Part shown: positions 17,785 through 26,812 of the stretch, piece by piece
Layout: each line of letters begins with the position of its first letter
How positions within the stretch are numbered: position 1 is the first letter of the stretch
Origin: an uncultured Clostridia bacterium
GTDB taxonomy: Bacteria > Bacillota > Clostridia > Lachnospirales > Lachnospiraceae
Direction of reading: 5' to 3'
Assembly: GCA_948472945.1 (NCBI GenBank)
Contig: CAOKVX010000002.1
Location: 186,001-250,000 of the forward strand
Length of the DNA stretch: 64,000 nt
Position numbers and translations under genes: made by a program
The notes under the pieces: model-generated
Seen by the model: the letters and a program-made list of their open reading frames with translations, nothing else
What the model was told of the DNA's origin: nothing
The model's database searches: none

Positions 17785-19050
17785 TTAATTCTGCACACCG
17801 TGATGCACGGCCGTAGTACTGTCTGATATCACCTTAAATACATAACCATGTGACTTTCCGTATTTTATAATAGAATCAAGCGCATCTATCGTCTTATTAT
17901 TGTTCGAGAAGTCATGCATAAGCACTACATTATTTCGGTTCTTCCTAAGCCCTTTTGTCACACTTTTGTATACCTGCGCGCTGTTTTTGCTGCCGCCGGC
18001 GTCACCCGAGCTTACATTCCAGTCAAAATATGAAAATCCGAGATTGTCAACATCTTTCACAAGCCGGCTCATAATTCCCTTGTTATAACGCCTGCTGACT
18101 AGATTCGAGCTTCCTCCGGGGAATCTGGTCGTCCATACCCTGTATCCCAGAGTTTTATTTAGTTTATCCTGCAATTTCGTCACATTAGAGATATAGCTTT
18201 TATCAGAGCGGTAAATAGCTGCATAATCATGTGAATATCCGTGTATCGCAATCGCATTTCCCTCCGATGCCGCCCTTTTTATTTGCTTTTCACCCTTTTT
18301 ATCATAGTTTATTACAAAAAAGGTTGCATTTACATTATTTTTTTTCAGAATATCAAGTATTTTTGGCGTTGACGTGAGTGACGGGCCGTCGTCAAACGTA
18401 AGATATATGACGCTTTTCTCCTTTTTTACCACCTTAACTATACATGCATAGGTTTTCTTTCCTTTCTTTGCCAGAATCGTTGCAGTACCGTTTTTGATTC
18501 CCTTAACACATACATGACTGTTTTGTTTTTTCACAATTTTTGCAATTTTATTATTTCGGGAAGACCATTTTACTTTTCCTTCAATTCCGCTAACATGGAG
18601 CCTAAGCGTCTCTCCCTTTTGCAGCTCATACTGCACATATTCAAGCCCTTCATCAGTAACCTTTACCTTGCAGGAATATTTTTTTCCATTAAAAACTGCA
18701 CTTATTACAGCCTTTCCTTTGCTAATTCCATGAACATCTCCGTCATTGCTCACAGTCACAGCTTCTTTATTGCTGCTTGTCCATTTTACTTTTGCATCGT
18801 CACCGGCATTTTTAAGATTAAGCCTGAATGTTTCCCCTTTTCCTATAGTTTTCGAAGAACAGCTTATACTTACATTTTCATCAACCGCAACCGCCGGGCC
18901 TGATACTTCTGAAGCCTGAACGACCCCTGTGTCTGCCGGAAACGGTGTTGCGGCAGGAATCTCTGACGCTGTTACGTCGGATGATTTCAACAAAAAACAC
19001 GCCGCTGCAACAGCTGCCAGCCCATATATTTTTTTTATATTCAGTTTCAT
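17785..19050 (-). CDS. Secreted polysaccharide deacetylase with bacterial Ig-like (Big2) domains
   Basis: 421 residues. A Lys-rich N-terminus and hydrophobic stretch (9-27, ending near TASEIPA) form a signal peptide. Two Ig-like Big2 repeats follow: KWTSSNKEAVTVSNDGDVHGI (about 85-130) and KWSSRNNKIAKIVKKQNSHV (about 155-205). The C-terminal NodB domain has TFDDGPS (metal-binding aspartates), HGYSHDY, RFPGGSSN, YFDWNVSSGD and VVLMHD. It should deacetylate a cell-surface glycan such as peptidoglycan or an exopolysaccharide, with the Ig domains binding the wall. It stands alone between a terminator and a palindromic promoter region at 19092-19118. Confidence 0.9.
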   Translation of the reverse strand: MKLNIKKIYGLAAVAAACFLLKSSDVTASEIPAATPFPADTGVVQASEVSGPAVAVDENVSISCSSKTIGKGETFRLNLKNAGDDAKVKWTSSNKEAVTVSNDGDVHGISKGKAVISAVFNGKKYSCKVKVTDEGLEYVQYELQKGETLRLHVSGIEGKVKWSSRNNKIAKIVKKQNSHVCVKGIKNGTATILAKKGKKTYACIVKVVKKEKSVIYLTFDDGPSLTSTPKILDILKKNNVNATFFVINYDKKGEKQIKRAASEGNAIAIHGYSHDYAAIYRSDKSYISNVTKLQDKLNKTLGYRVWTTRFPGGSSNLVSRRYNKGIMSRLVKDVDNLGFSYFDWNVSSGDAGGSKNSAQVYKSVTKGLRKNRNNVVLMHDFSNNNKTIDALDSIIKYGKSHGYVFKVISDSTTAVHHGVQN

Positions 19051-19091
19051 TTTATCACTCCCAATTAATTTCCCGGTTATACTTTACTTTC

Positions 19092-19118
19092 AAAATTAGA
19101 ATATACCATTCTAATTTT
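19092..19118. promoter_or_regulatory. Inverted repeat over a possible promoter of the deacetylase gene
   Basis: AAAATTAGAAT and ATTCTAATTTT are perfect 11-base arms separated by ATACC. On the minus strand the repeat covers a possible -10 TATATT (19105-19100) preceded by TG, with TTTATA 16 bases upstream. A repressor could bind here. It could instead be a weak AT-rich terminator for the upstream acyl-CoA ligase. Confidence 0.5.
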
Positions 19119-19235
19119 AATTATAAATATTTTTTTAAAATAGGCTATGGTATCTGCTTCATTAAATATAATAATTTTCTTTTACTGCAAATTTAAGCCA
19201 AACTTTTTTAAAATTTTTAAATATCTCCGTTATTA

Positions 19236-20870
19236 TCATCCCTTATTTTGGTCATATATCAAATTACTGCTGTGATAAATCTCACGAAGCTTAGGCTTTT
19301 CAATCTTACCTGTAGGATTACGCGGAATATCTGCAAAAATAATCTTTCTCGGTCTTTTGTATCTGGGCATCTCCTTACAGAATTCGTTAATCTCCTCCTC
19401 GGTACATGAAACCCCCTTAACAGTTTCAATAATAGCCGTGGCAATCTCACCGAGGCGCTTGTCAGGAAGACCTATAACCGCAACATCCTTTACCTTTGTA
19501 TATTTTCTTATATAATCTTCAATCTGCACAGGATAAAGATTCTCGCCGCCGCTTATTATTACGTCTTTCTTCCGGTCAACAAGATATATAAAACCATCCT
19601 CGTCCATCTGGGCCATATCGCCGCTGTAAAGCCAGCCGTCCTTTAATACCTCGGCGGTAGCCTCCTCATTGTTGTAATAACATGTCATTACGCCGGGACC
19701 TTTAATTACCAGCTCTCCGACGCCGCCCTGTGCAACCTCTTTTCCATCCTCGTCCACAATCTTTACTTCCCATCCGTAACCTGCTTTGCCTATTGCACCG
19801 ACTTTATGTACATTCTCAACTCCAAGATGCACGCAGCCCGGGCCTATTGATTCAGACAGTCCATAGTTTGTATCATAATCATGACCCGGAAAGTATTCTT
19901 TCCATCTCTTTATGAGACTCTGCGGAACCGGCTGTGCTCCGATATGCATCAGCCTCCACTGTTCCAGCGTATAGTCGTCCTTATTCAGCTCACCAATATC
20001 AAGCGCCTCAAGTATATCCTGCGCCCACGGTACAAGAAGCCACACAATCGTACATTTTTCAGATGAAACCGTCTCAAGTATTGTTTTTGGGTTGACGCCT
20101 TTTAAAAGTATGGCCCTGCTGCCGGACACAAGACTGCCAAACCAGTGCATCTTCGCTCCGGTGTGGTAAAGCGGCGGTATGCATAGAAATATATCGTCTC
20201 CCGTCTGTCCGTGGTGCTTCTGCTCACACACGGCGGAATGCATAAGACTTGTATGCTTATGCAGTATTGCCTTTGGAAATCCCGTTGTTCCGGACGAGAA
20301 ATATATAGCTGCATCATCCTCGTCGGCAACGACAACATCAGGCGCGACACTTGAGTAGTTGGCCGCAAGTTTGTCATAGTCCTCGGCGAACGACGGACAG
20401 TTACCCCCTACATAAAACAGAAGCCTGTTAGTAATTATTTCGTCCGCTATCCCCTCAATACGGCCAATAAACTCCGGTCCGAATACCAACACGTCAGCCT
20501 CCGCAAGGTCAAGGCAATATTTTATCTCATCAGAGTCATATCTGAAATTTAGGGGAACCGCAAGCGCCCCCGTTTTTAAAATTCCAAAATATATCGGCAG
20601 CCATTCAAGACAATTCATCAGAAGAATTGCAACCTTATCCCCTTTCCTTATCCCTCTCGACATCAGAAGGTTGGCAAACCTGTTAGCTTTCTCATCAAAC
20701 ACGCTCCATGTAATCTCTCTTCTGTAATGACATGTCGCCGCCGGCTCAATGAGCTCATAATCGCGCCACGTAACTCTTCTTTTTTCCTGTATATCGGGGT
20801 TGACCTCAACAAGGCATACATCGTTTCCATGCTGTCTTGCATTATTTACTAAAAAATCTGTAATAGGCAT
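19236..20870 (-). CDS. AMP-forming acyl/aryl-CoA ligase
   Basis: 544 residues of the ANL superfamily. Motifs in order: IYFSSGTTGFPKAI (phosphate loop), NYGLSESIGPG, GWLYSGDMAQMDEDGFIYLVDRKKD (hinge), SGGENLYPVQIED and the catalytic Lys in PTGKIEKPKL. It makes an acyl-adenylate, then the CoA thioester. It lies 44 bases after iorB and in the same direction as iorAB, so arylacetates such as indoleacetate or phenylacetate are the likely substrates; that is inference from context. The first 45 residues contain an extra stretch before the usual core. Confidence 0.9.
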   Translation of the reverse strand: MPITDFLVNNARQHGNDVCLVEVNPDIQEKRRVTWRDYELIEPAATCHYRREITWSVFDEKANRFANLLMSRGIRKGDKVAILLMNCLEWLPIYFGILKTGALAVPLNFRYDSDEIKYCLDLAEADVLVFGPEFIGRIEGIADEIITNRLLFYVGGNCPSFAEDYDKLAANYSSVAPDVVVADEDDAAIYFSSGTTGFPKAILHKHTSLMHSAVCEQKHHGQTGDDIFLCIPPLYHTGAKMHWFGSLVSGSRAILLKGVNPKTILETVSSEKCTIVWLLVPWAQDILEALDIGELNKDDYTLEQWRLMHIGAQPVPQSLIKRWKEYFPGHDYDTNYGLSESIGPGCVHLGVENVHKVGAIGKAGYGWEVKIVDEDGKEVAQGGVGELVIKGPGVMTCYYNNEEATAEVLKDGWLYSGDMAQMDEDGFIYLVDRKKDVIISGGENLYPVQIEDYIRKYTKVKDVAVIGLPDKRLGEIATAIIETVKGVSCTEEEINEFCKEMPRYKRPRKIIFADIPRNPTGKIEKPKLREIYHSSNLIYDQNKG

Positions 20871-20914
20871 TATCTTTGACCTTTCTTTTTTATTTGGTGA
20901 GTTTATTATCTTTT

Positions 20915-21484
20915 TTATCCCTCAAAACCAATTGCAAACGCTTTCTGGTTTAACTCCACCGTCTTTGGCGGCACGGTCTCGGCTATCACGTCAAGCCACT
21001 GCTGCTCTGTAAAATCCATGCTCTTGGCTGCAACACCGAGTATAATTACATTAAAGCATTTTGTGTTGCCAAGCTTTTTAGCCTCCTCCATCGCATTAAT
21101 TGAGACAACCTTATGCTTCTGTTTCAGGGTCTCTATTATATTTTCCGGATATTCCGCGTTGCCTGTGACAACCGTCATAGGCGCTATCTCGTAATCATTT
21201 ACAATTATTACGCCGTCCTCCTTAAGAAAATGCGCGTAACGCATCGCCTCAAGCTTTTCAAACGCAATAAGGACGTCGGCCTGTCCCTCCTCGACTATAG
21301 GCTCATTTACCTTGTCGCCGTAACGGACAAATGTGACAACGCTTCCGCCGCGCTGTGCCATTCCGTGAACCTCAGAAAGCTTTACGTCGTATCCGGCCTT
21401 AGTAGTTATTGAGCCGAGTACACGGCTTGTCAGAAGCGTACCCTGTCCTCCGACTCCCACTATCATTATATTCTTTGTCTCCAT
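20915..21484 (-). CDS. iorB: Indolepyruvate ferredoxin oxidoreductase, beta subunit
   Basis: 189 residues. The gamma-type oxidoreductase domain begins NIMIVGVGGQGTLLTSRVLG and has HGMAQRGGSV, both hallmarks of the IorB/PorG fold. With IorA it oxidises aromatic 2-oxo acids with CoA and ferredoxin to aryl-CoA, in amino-acid fermentation or, in reverse, aromatic amino-acid synthesis. It lies 109 bases downstream of iorA. Confidence 0.94.
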   Translation of the reverse strand: METKNIMIVGVGGQGTLLTSRVLGSITTKAGYDVKLSEVHGMAQRGGSVVTFVRYGDKVNEPIVEEGQADVLIAFEKLEAMRYAHFLKEDGVIIVNDYEIAPMTVVTGNAEYPENIIETLKQKHKVVSINAMEEAKKLGNTKCFNVIILGVAAKSMDFTEQQWLDVIAETVPPKTVELNQKAFAIGFEG

Positions 21485-21593
21485 AATTAAATTTCCAATC
21501 CTTTCTAATGGTATATTTGTATCAATTATCCAATCTTAGCACTGATAATTAATTGTAATTGATTATTTGATTCAAAAGAAACACTGTCCGATA

Positions 21594-23345
21594 TTACTCA
21601 TCCGCCGCGCGCGGTGTAAAACCAATTGCGTCAAACTTACAGCGTTTCATACATAATCCGCATCCGTTACACATTGTCTCATCAATTATGACCGTTCCGT
21701 CGTCATTTTTTGTGATTGCCGGACAGCCCGGAACAAGGCAGACTCCGCATTTTTTACAATTCTCGGGTATCGCGTAGCATTTTCCTTTAGGAACGAATGT
21801 TTTGAGAAGTGCACACGGTGATTTTGTTATAATAACCGAAACCGCCTCCCTTGCACACTCCCTTTTTATGACTTTCTCAAGCTCGTCAATCTCAAAAGCG
21901 TCAATCTCATATACGTGCTCGACTCCGATTGATTTGCATAGACTGTATATGTCAATCATGTAGGTAGTCTCGCCTTTAAGCGTTTTTCCGGTAGCGGCAT
22001 GCTCCTGATGTCCGGTCATTCCCGTAGTTGAGTTGTCAAGGATAATAACCGTTCCGGTAGCCTTGTTGTATACCATGTTCATGAGCGAGTTGACTCCGGT
22101 GTGAAGGAATGTGGAATCTCCTATAGCGGCAACCCAGTCCCTAACATAGCCCGGGCCTTTCGCCATCTCCATTCCGTGGAGAGTTGATATACTGGCTCCC
22201 ATGCACACGTTGGTCTCAACAACATTAAGCGGGGCGACGGCGCCCAGCGTATAACATCCTATATCTCCGGCCGCATGTATTTTAAGCTTCTTTAAAACTG
22301 AGTATACGCTCCTGTGCGGACATCCCGGACACAGTATCGGGGGACGCGCCGGTACGTCAAATGATGTGGAAAGTAATGTTTTCTCTCCAAGCACAGCCTC
22401 CCTTAACATGTTGGCGCTGTACTCTCCCTGTACAGTAAATATTTCTTTTCCAATGGCATTGATTCCCCATGATTTTATCTGTTCCTCAATGACAGGCTCA
22501 AGTTCCTCAACTATGTAAAGTTTCTCAACCTTTGAGGCAAATTCCTCTATAAGTTTCTTCGGCAGCGGATTCACAAGCCCAAGCTTTAATACCGAGGCGT
22601 TAGGCAGCGCCTCTTTTACATACTGGTACGGAATTCCGCTAGTTATTATTCCTATCGAAGTATCGTCGTATGAAACTGTATTTAAAGGCATTTCACAGGC
22701 ATCCTCCGCCATCTGCCTTAGTCTTTTTTCAACGAACCTATGCCTTAGCTTTGCATTGCCGGGCATCATTACGTTTTTCTGAAAATTATGTTCATACACT
22801 TTATCCACAGGACAAACCCTGTCCTCAAGAGTGACAACCCCCTGTGAATGTGACAGTCTGGTAGTCGTACGAAGTATTACCGGCGTGTCGTATTTCTCGC
22901 TGTATTCAAACGCAAGCTTCATAAATACCCTTGCTTCCTCGCTGTCAGACGGCTCTATGACAGGAACCATAGCAGCCCTGGCAACCATTCTCGTATCCTG
23001 TTCATTCTGAGAACTGTAAATACCCGGGTCGTCGGCAACCACTACGACAAGTCCCCCGTTTACGCCGCTATATGAACAGGTGTAAAGAGGGTCCGCTGCA
23101 ACATTAAGACCTACATGCTTCATTGCAGCCATCGCACGCACCCCCGCGCAAGACGCTCCTATGGCAACCTCCATCGCAACTTTTTCGTTAGGAGACCACT
23201 CCGCATATATTTCGTCATATTTTGCAATATTTTCACTAACTTCAGTGCTCGGCGTTCCGGGATACGCAGCCGACACTTTTACCCCGGCCTCGTACGCCCC
23301 CCTTGCAATCGCTTCATTTCCAAGCATTATTTTAGTATCTTTCAT
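21594..23345 (-). CDS. iorA: Indolepyruvate ferredoxin oxidoreductase, alpha subunit
   Basis: 583 residues from the ATG at 23345, which has AAGGAG 9 bases upstream; a longer frame to 23378 lacks a site. N-terminal pyrimidine-binding domain with AAYPGTPSTEV, then the thiamine-diphosphate domain with CPGCPHRS, GDIGCYTLG and GDSTFLHTG..N. The C-terminus carries two ferredoxin-type [4Fe-4S] motifs, CKKCGVCLVPGCP and CNGCGLCMKRC. IorA binds thiamine diphosphate and iron-sulphur clusters and pairs with IorB. First gene of the three-gene unit. Confidence 0.96.
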   Translation of the reverse strand: MKDTKIMLGNEAIARGAYEAGVKVSAAYPGTPSTEVSENIAKYDEIYAEWSPNEKVAMEVAIGASCAGVRAMAAMKHVGLNVAADPLYTCSYSGVNGGLVVVVADDPGIYSSQNEQDTRMVARAAMVPVIEPSDSEEARVFMKLAFEYSEKYDTPVILRTTTRLSHSQGVVTLEDRVCPVDKVYEHNFQKNVMMPGNAKLRHRFVEKRLRQMAEDACEMPLNTVSYDDTSIGIITSGIPYQYVKEALPNASVLKLGLVNPLPKKLIEEFASKVEKLYIVEELEPVIEEQIKSWGINAIGKEIFTVQGEYSANMLREAVLGEKTLLSTSFDVPARPPILCPGCPHRSVYSVLKKLKIHAAGDIGCYTLGAVAPLNVVETNVCMGASISTLHGMEMAKGPGYVRDWVAAIGDSTFLHTGVNSLMNMVYNKATGTVIILDNSTTGMTGHQEHAATGKTLKGETTYMIDIYSLCKSIGVEHVYEIDAFEIDELEKVIKRECAREAVSVIITKSPCALLKTFVPKGKCYAIPENCKKCGVCLVPGCPAITKNDDGTVIIDETMCNGCGLCMKRCKFDAIGFTPRAADE

Positions 23346-23478
23346 AAAGCTTTTCTCCTTATCTGCTGTTTCAGTCATTTATGTATATAATACCTTTTCC
23401 GGCATCAAAAATCAACCGTATTCCCGTAATTCACTATTTGCCAATTAACACCGACTTAATTATTTAGCAACAAAGACC

Positions 23479-23507
23479 TTGACATTATTTACTTATATAT
23501 ATAGGAT
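23479..23507 (+). promoter_or_regulatory. Promoter of the lipoprotein gene
   Basis: Perfect TTGACA (23479-23484), 17 bases, TAGGAT (23502-23507). The leader to the ATG at 23597 is about 80 bases. Confidence 0.6.
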
Positions 23508-23596
23508 ATATATTAAAAGATAAATTTCTGCATTTAGTTTACTTTTTAAGTGAATTAAGCTAAAACTAAAATACCAACCTGAAAGGATTCTGAAAA

Positions 23597-24214
23597 ATGT
23601 TCAACAAATCATTGATAAAGTCGAATTATAAAAAAACAATCATAAAAAAAACTCTGTGCCTTGCCCTTGTGCTTTCAATGCCGCTTGGCATAACAGGCTG
23701 CGGTTCCACAGATTCAGATAATAATAAAGCTACCGAAGCGCCTGAAAGCGCCGACGCAAACTCTGAAAATAACCTTGAGGACTTCTATCCGTCAAAAACA
23801 CCGAAAGAGTTTTCAAATGATTACCTTACAATAACTCTGACCGACGATTATGAGCAAAAGGAAACTGTAGATTATCTATTTAATTATTCAAGCGAATATT
23901 CACTTTGCTTTGGTATGTCGGAGACAAAAGAGGCAATAACCGCCGCAGGATATACGGTGTCCGGTATAGACGATTATGCGGCCGTGGCCATGCAGGCGGC
24001 CGGAATAACATCTGAAGTTACGTCATACAACGACGCGACCCGCACATTTACATGGGAGAAAGAGATTAACAATATACAATATTGTTATAAGGCATATGTT
24101 ACCGAAACAGATACCTCATACTGGATGTTCCAGTTTGCCGCACAAAAAGACGTTTATGACATACTCAGCACCGAATATGACTCATATTACAATTCTATTG
24201 TATTCAAAAATTAA
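23597..24214 (+). CDS. Putative lipoprotein of unknown function
   Basis: 205 residues. A basic N-terminus and hydrophobic stretch end in a lipobox (GITGC, Cys at about 35), followed by an acidic low-complexity linker (TDSDNNKATEAPESADANSE). The remaining 140 residues form one small domain with alternating charged and aromatic residues (TFTWEKEINNIQYCYKAYVTE), resembling small secreted lipoproteins with a beta-sheet fold. AAAGGA lies upstream of the ATG. No transporter neighbours give a hint. Function not assigned. Confidence 0.85.
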   Translation: MFNKSLIKSNYKKTIIKKTLCLALVLSMPLGITGCGSTDSDNNKATEAPESADANSENNLEDFYPSKTPKEFSNDYLTITLTDDYEQKETVDYLFNYSSEYSLCFGMSETKEAITAAGYTVSGIDDYAAVAMQAAGITSEVTSYNDATRTFTWEKEINNIQYCYKAYVTETDTSYWMFQFAAQKDVYDILSTEYDSYYNSIVFKN

Positions 24215-24276
24215 TAACTAAATGATTATCTACGGACCATGCATTCTGGTTATATAGAATTGTTACAAAATGGTCA

Positions 24277-24304
24277 TTGTATTAATATCAGATGTGATTA
24301 TACT
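24277..24304 (+). promoter_or_regulatory. Candidate promoter of the ECF S-component gene
   Basis: TTGTAT (24277-24282), 16 bases, TATACT (24299-24304). Transcription would begin at about 24311, inside the palindrome at 24307-24326. Confidence 0.5.
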
Positions 24305-24306
24305 TT

Positions 24307-24326
24307 ATGTTGTCAGCTGACAACAT
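24307..24326. promoter_or_regulatory. Perfect 20-bp palindromic operator
   Basis: ATGTTGTCAG followed directly by CTGACAACAT, with no mismatch and no spacer. It overlaps the predicted transcription start, the classic place for a dimeric repressor. No T-run follows, so it is not a terminator. I do not recognise the regulator; a vitamin-responsive repressor would fit the gene it controls. Confidence 0.7.
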
Positions 24327-24376
24327 TAGAAAAATCAGAAAACTAAGATTACATATCTGAACTTGGAGGTAATACA

Positions 24377-24922
24377 ATGACACATACAACCAAAAATACT
24401 GCTGCAGACCGAAACACTTATTCAATTACAGTTACAGCGCTGTTTACCGCGCTTACATGCATATCTACTATGCTTATACAGATTCCATCCCCGGCTAACG
24501 GTTATGTCAATCTTGGAGACTGTTTTGTTTTGTTGTCTGCATTTCTTCTCGGGCCGGTACTAGGCGCTGCGGCGGCGGGCACAGGTTCTATGCTGGCCGA
24601 TATATTTTTGGGATATACATATTATGCTCCGGGTACATTTATTATAAAAGCCCTAATGGCAGTCTGCGCATACTTTCTATACAGACTCGTATGGCGATTT
24701 GTTAAAAAGCATAAAGTTATCGCCGCTTTTACAGCGGCCGCTTTCGCCGAGATAATAATGATTTCAGGTTATTTTGTATTTGCGGCATTCTTTCTCGGCT
24801 TGGGGCTCGGCGCCGCGGCAGATATACCCGGTAATGTTGTACAGGCTGTGTTCGCGTTAATAGTGACGCCCTTGCTTTTTACTCTTATCAGCCGTAACCG
24901 CAGCATAAAATTTTACCGCTGA
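24377..24922 (+). CDS. ECF transporter S component (vitamin or precursor uptake)
   Basis: 181 residues with five to six membrane segments. The stretch VNLGDCFVLLSAFLLGPVLG, followed by AAAGTGSMLADIFLG and PGTFIIKALMA, is typical of the ECF-type riboflavin/thiamine/pyridoxine-related S-component family. Such a protein binds a vitamin and uses a shared EcfA/A'/T energising module encoded elsewhere. GGAGG lies 7 bases before the ATG. Substrate unknown; the DUF436 gene downstream and the palindromic operator upstream are the only clues. Confidence 0.85.
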   Translation: MTHTTKNTAADRNTYSITVTALFTALTCISTMLIQIPSPANGYVNLGDCFVLLSAFLLGPVLGAAAAGTGSMLADIFLGYTYYAPGTFIIKALMAVCAYFLYRLVWRFVKKHKVIAAFTAAAFAEIIMISGYFVFAAFFLGLGLGAAADIPGNVVQAVFALIVTPLLFTLISRNRSIKFYR

Positions 24923-24965
24923 GGAGGCCGACAATCAAAAATAATCAGGGGAGTGAACATGTATA

Positions 24966-25571
24966 ATGTCAAATATAATCTCAGGGAATGTAATAAATGA
25001 AAATCATCTTGCCAATATAAAATTCAGCGGGGAATTGCTTGAAAAAATAAAAAAACAGTCTGCCGACGCTGTAAGCGAATTATGTGACAACGCCCGTCTT
25101 CGCGAGGGTGCAATATTCATCGTAGGTTGTTCTTCAAGCGAGGTTGCCGGAGAATTAATCGGAACTTTTTCAAGTCCGGATATTGCATCTGCGATTTATG
25201 ATGGAGTCCAGTCAATACTTGTCCCACGAAAAATAAGACTCGCCGCTCAGTGCTGCGAACATTTAAACCGCGCGGTAATCATAGACGGCTGTTATCCTGA
25301 CGCCGTAAATGTAGTTCCGCAGCCAAAGGCAGGCGGCTCATTTGCAACCGCCGCCTACAACAGTTTTTCACATCCGACAGCGCTTGAGACGATAAAGGCG
25401 GACGCAGGAATTGATATAGGCGGAACGCTGATTGGAATGCACCTTAAGCACGTGGCGGTTCCTGTCCGTCTCGCAACAAAGCATATTGGAAACGCTGTCG
25501 TAATCGCAGCAAGGACAAGGCCCAAGTTTATCGGCGGAGTCCGCGCAGCTTACGATGAATCATTATTATAA
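24966..25571 (+). CDS. DUF436/TIGR01440 (YwlG-like) family protein
   Basis: 201 residues. The motif VGCSSSEVAGELIG and the later GIDIGGTLIGMHLKHVAVPV are family hallmarks. The fold is a small alpha/beta protein of unknown activity, widespread in Firmicutes. It starts 43 bases after the ECF S component, with GGGGAG about 12 bases upstream, so the two may be co-transcribed. Its last 44 bases overlap the end of the convergent VanZ gene. Confidence 0.85.
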   Translation: MSNIISGNVINENHLANIKFSGELLEKIKKQSADAVSELCDNARLREGAIFIVGCSSSEVAGELIGTFSSPDIASAIYDGVQSILVPRKIRLAAQCCEHLNRAVIIDGCYPDAVNVVPQPKAGGSFATAAYNSFSHPTALETIKADAGIDIGGTLIGMHLKHVAVPVRLATKHIGNAVVIAARTRPKFIGGVRAAYDESLL

Positions 25572-26025
25572 CGCACGCAATAAATATGCCGGCCAGCACT
25601 CCCGCGCTGTCTATAAAAACATCAGATAAACGACAGCTCCGACCCGGCACAAAATACTGGTGAATCTCGTCAGTTACCGCATATATTGTTCCTGTTACAT
25701 ACGGAACAATTATATTTTGAGTTATTTTTTTTCGCCAATCATATACGGTTCCGGCAATAAGCAGTCCTAAAACTGCATACTCCGCTGCATGCGCTATTTT
25801 TCTGACCGGATAATCAATTTTACCCGCCATCTCGTACTGTCTTTCCTCGGACATATCGTTAAATCCAGGTACAAATATACTGCATATAAATTTTCCCGCT
25901 CTTCTGCTTTCATTTGTCGAAGCGCCGCCGTTCTTTGCGGAAAATGAAAATATTACCGCCGCCCAGAGCACGGCTAGAACAAGAAATATAATTTTTCTAC
26001 CGCTATATTTTGAAAGTAATTTCAT
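25528..26025 (-). CDS. VanZ-like family membrane protein
   Basis: 165 residues. An N-terminal helix (about 10-28, VLWAAVIFSFSAKNG) is followed by the VanZ core: RKIAHAAEYAVLGLLIAG, then TDEIHQYFVPGRSCRLSDVFIDSAGVLAGI. VanZ confers low-level teicoplanin resistance in enterococci; most homologues are of unknown role in the envelope. It lies 24 bases after the sirtuin gene in the same direction. Convergent 44-base overlap with the DUF436 gene. Confidence 0.9.
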   Translation of the reverse strand: MKLLSKYSGRKIIFLVLAVLWAAVIFSFSAKNGGASTNESRRAGKFICSIFVPGFNDMSEERQYEMAGKIDYPVRKIAHAAEYAVLGLLIAGTVYDWRKKITQNIIVPYVTGTIYAVTDEIHQYFVPGRSCRLSDVFIDSAGVLAGIFIACVIIMIHRKLRGLRR

Positions 26026-26049
26026 TTTGTCTGTCCACCCGTCTAAAAT

Positions 26050-26781
26050 TTACAACACAGCCTCCCTCATAACTTTAGCTATATCGTCATTTATTATTAA
26101 ATCAGCCCTTGAATCGGCCTTAGTCTCACTCTTGTTTATTAGCACAAGCTTTCTTCCCGAAAAATAATCTATAAATCCGGCGGCAGGATATACAACAAGA
26201 GAGGTCCCTCCGATTATAAGGACGTCTGCCGAAGCGATTGCATTTACCGCACCGGATATTATGTTACTGTCAAGACCCTCCTCATATAATACCACGTCCG
26301 GCTTAACTATATCCCCGCATTCAGTACAGCGCGGCACGCCGCCCGATGAAATTATATGTTGCACATTGTATGGTTTATGACACTTCATACAGTAATTTCT
26401 AAGCACGGAACCGTGAAGCTCATATACATTCACTGAACCTGCGTCCTGATGGAGTCCGTCGATGTTCTGTGTTATTACAGCTTTTAGTTTCCCTATTTTT
26501 TCAAGCTTTGCGAGTGCAATATGACAGTCATTCGGTTTCGCATCGGGATATATTAAGTTTTTTTTGTAAAAGTCGTAAAATTCATCCGTGTACCTCATAA
26601 AAAAGGAATGTGACACAGCCTGCTCCGGCGTGAAATTCCTGTCAAGTTTTTTGCTGTAAAGACCGTCAGAACTTCTAAAGTCAGGCACACCGCTAGCCGT
26701 GCTGACTCCGGCTCCGCCAAAAAATACTATGTTATCGCTATCATTTATTATGTCTGCAAGTTCTTTTATTTTGTCAACCAT
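26050..26781 (-). CDS. cobB: NAD-dependent protein deacylase, Sir2 family
   Basis: 243 residues, full length. NAD-binding GGAGVSTASGVPDFRS, TQNIDGLHQDAG, catalytic His in LHGS, and a zinc site of two CxxC pairs (CMKCH and CTECG) are intact. GGTSLVVYPA lines the NAD pocket. The enzyme removes acetyl or other acyl groups from lysines, consuming NAD; acetyl phosphate from ackA metabolism is a common source of such marks. AGGTGA lies upstream of the ATG. Confidence 0.95.
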   Translation of the reverse strand: MVDKIKELADIINDSDNIVFFGGAGVSTASGVPDFRSSDGLYSKKLDRNFTPEQAVSHSFFMRYTDEFYDFYKKNLIYPDAKPNDCHIALAKLEKIGKLKAVITQNIDGLHQDAGSVNVYELHGSVLRNYCMKCHKPYNVQHIISSGGVPRCTECGDIVKPDVVLYEEGLDSNIISGAVNAIASADVLIIGGTSLVVYPAAGFIDYFSGRKLVLINKSETKADSRADLIINDDIAKVMREAVL

Positions 26782-26812
26782 AAAATCACCTATCCTTCAT
26801 TATTAAAACGAT

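Noticed and set aside
24307-24326. Palindrome as terminator of the lipoprotein gene
   Set aside because: No T-run on either side and it overlaps a promoter-like arrangement.
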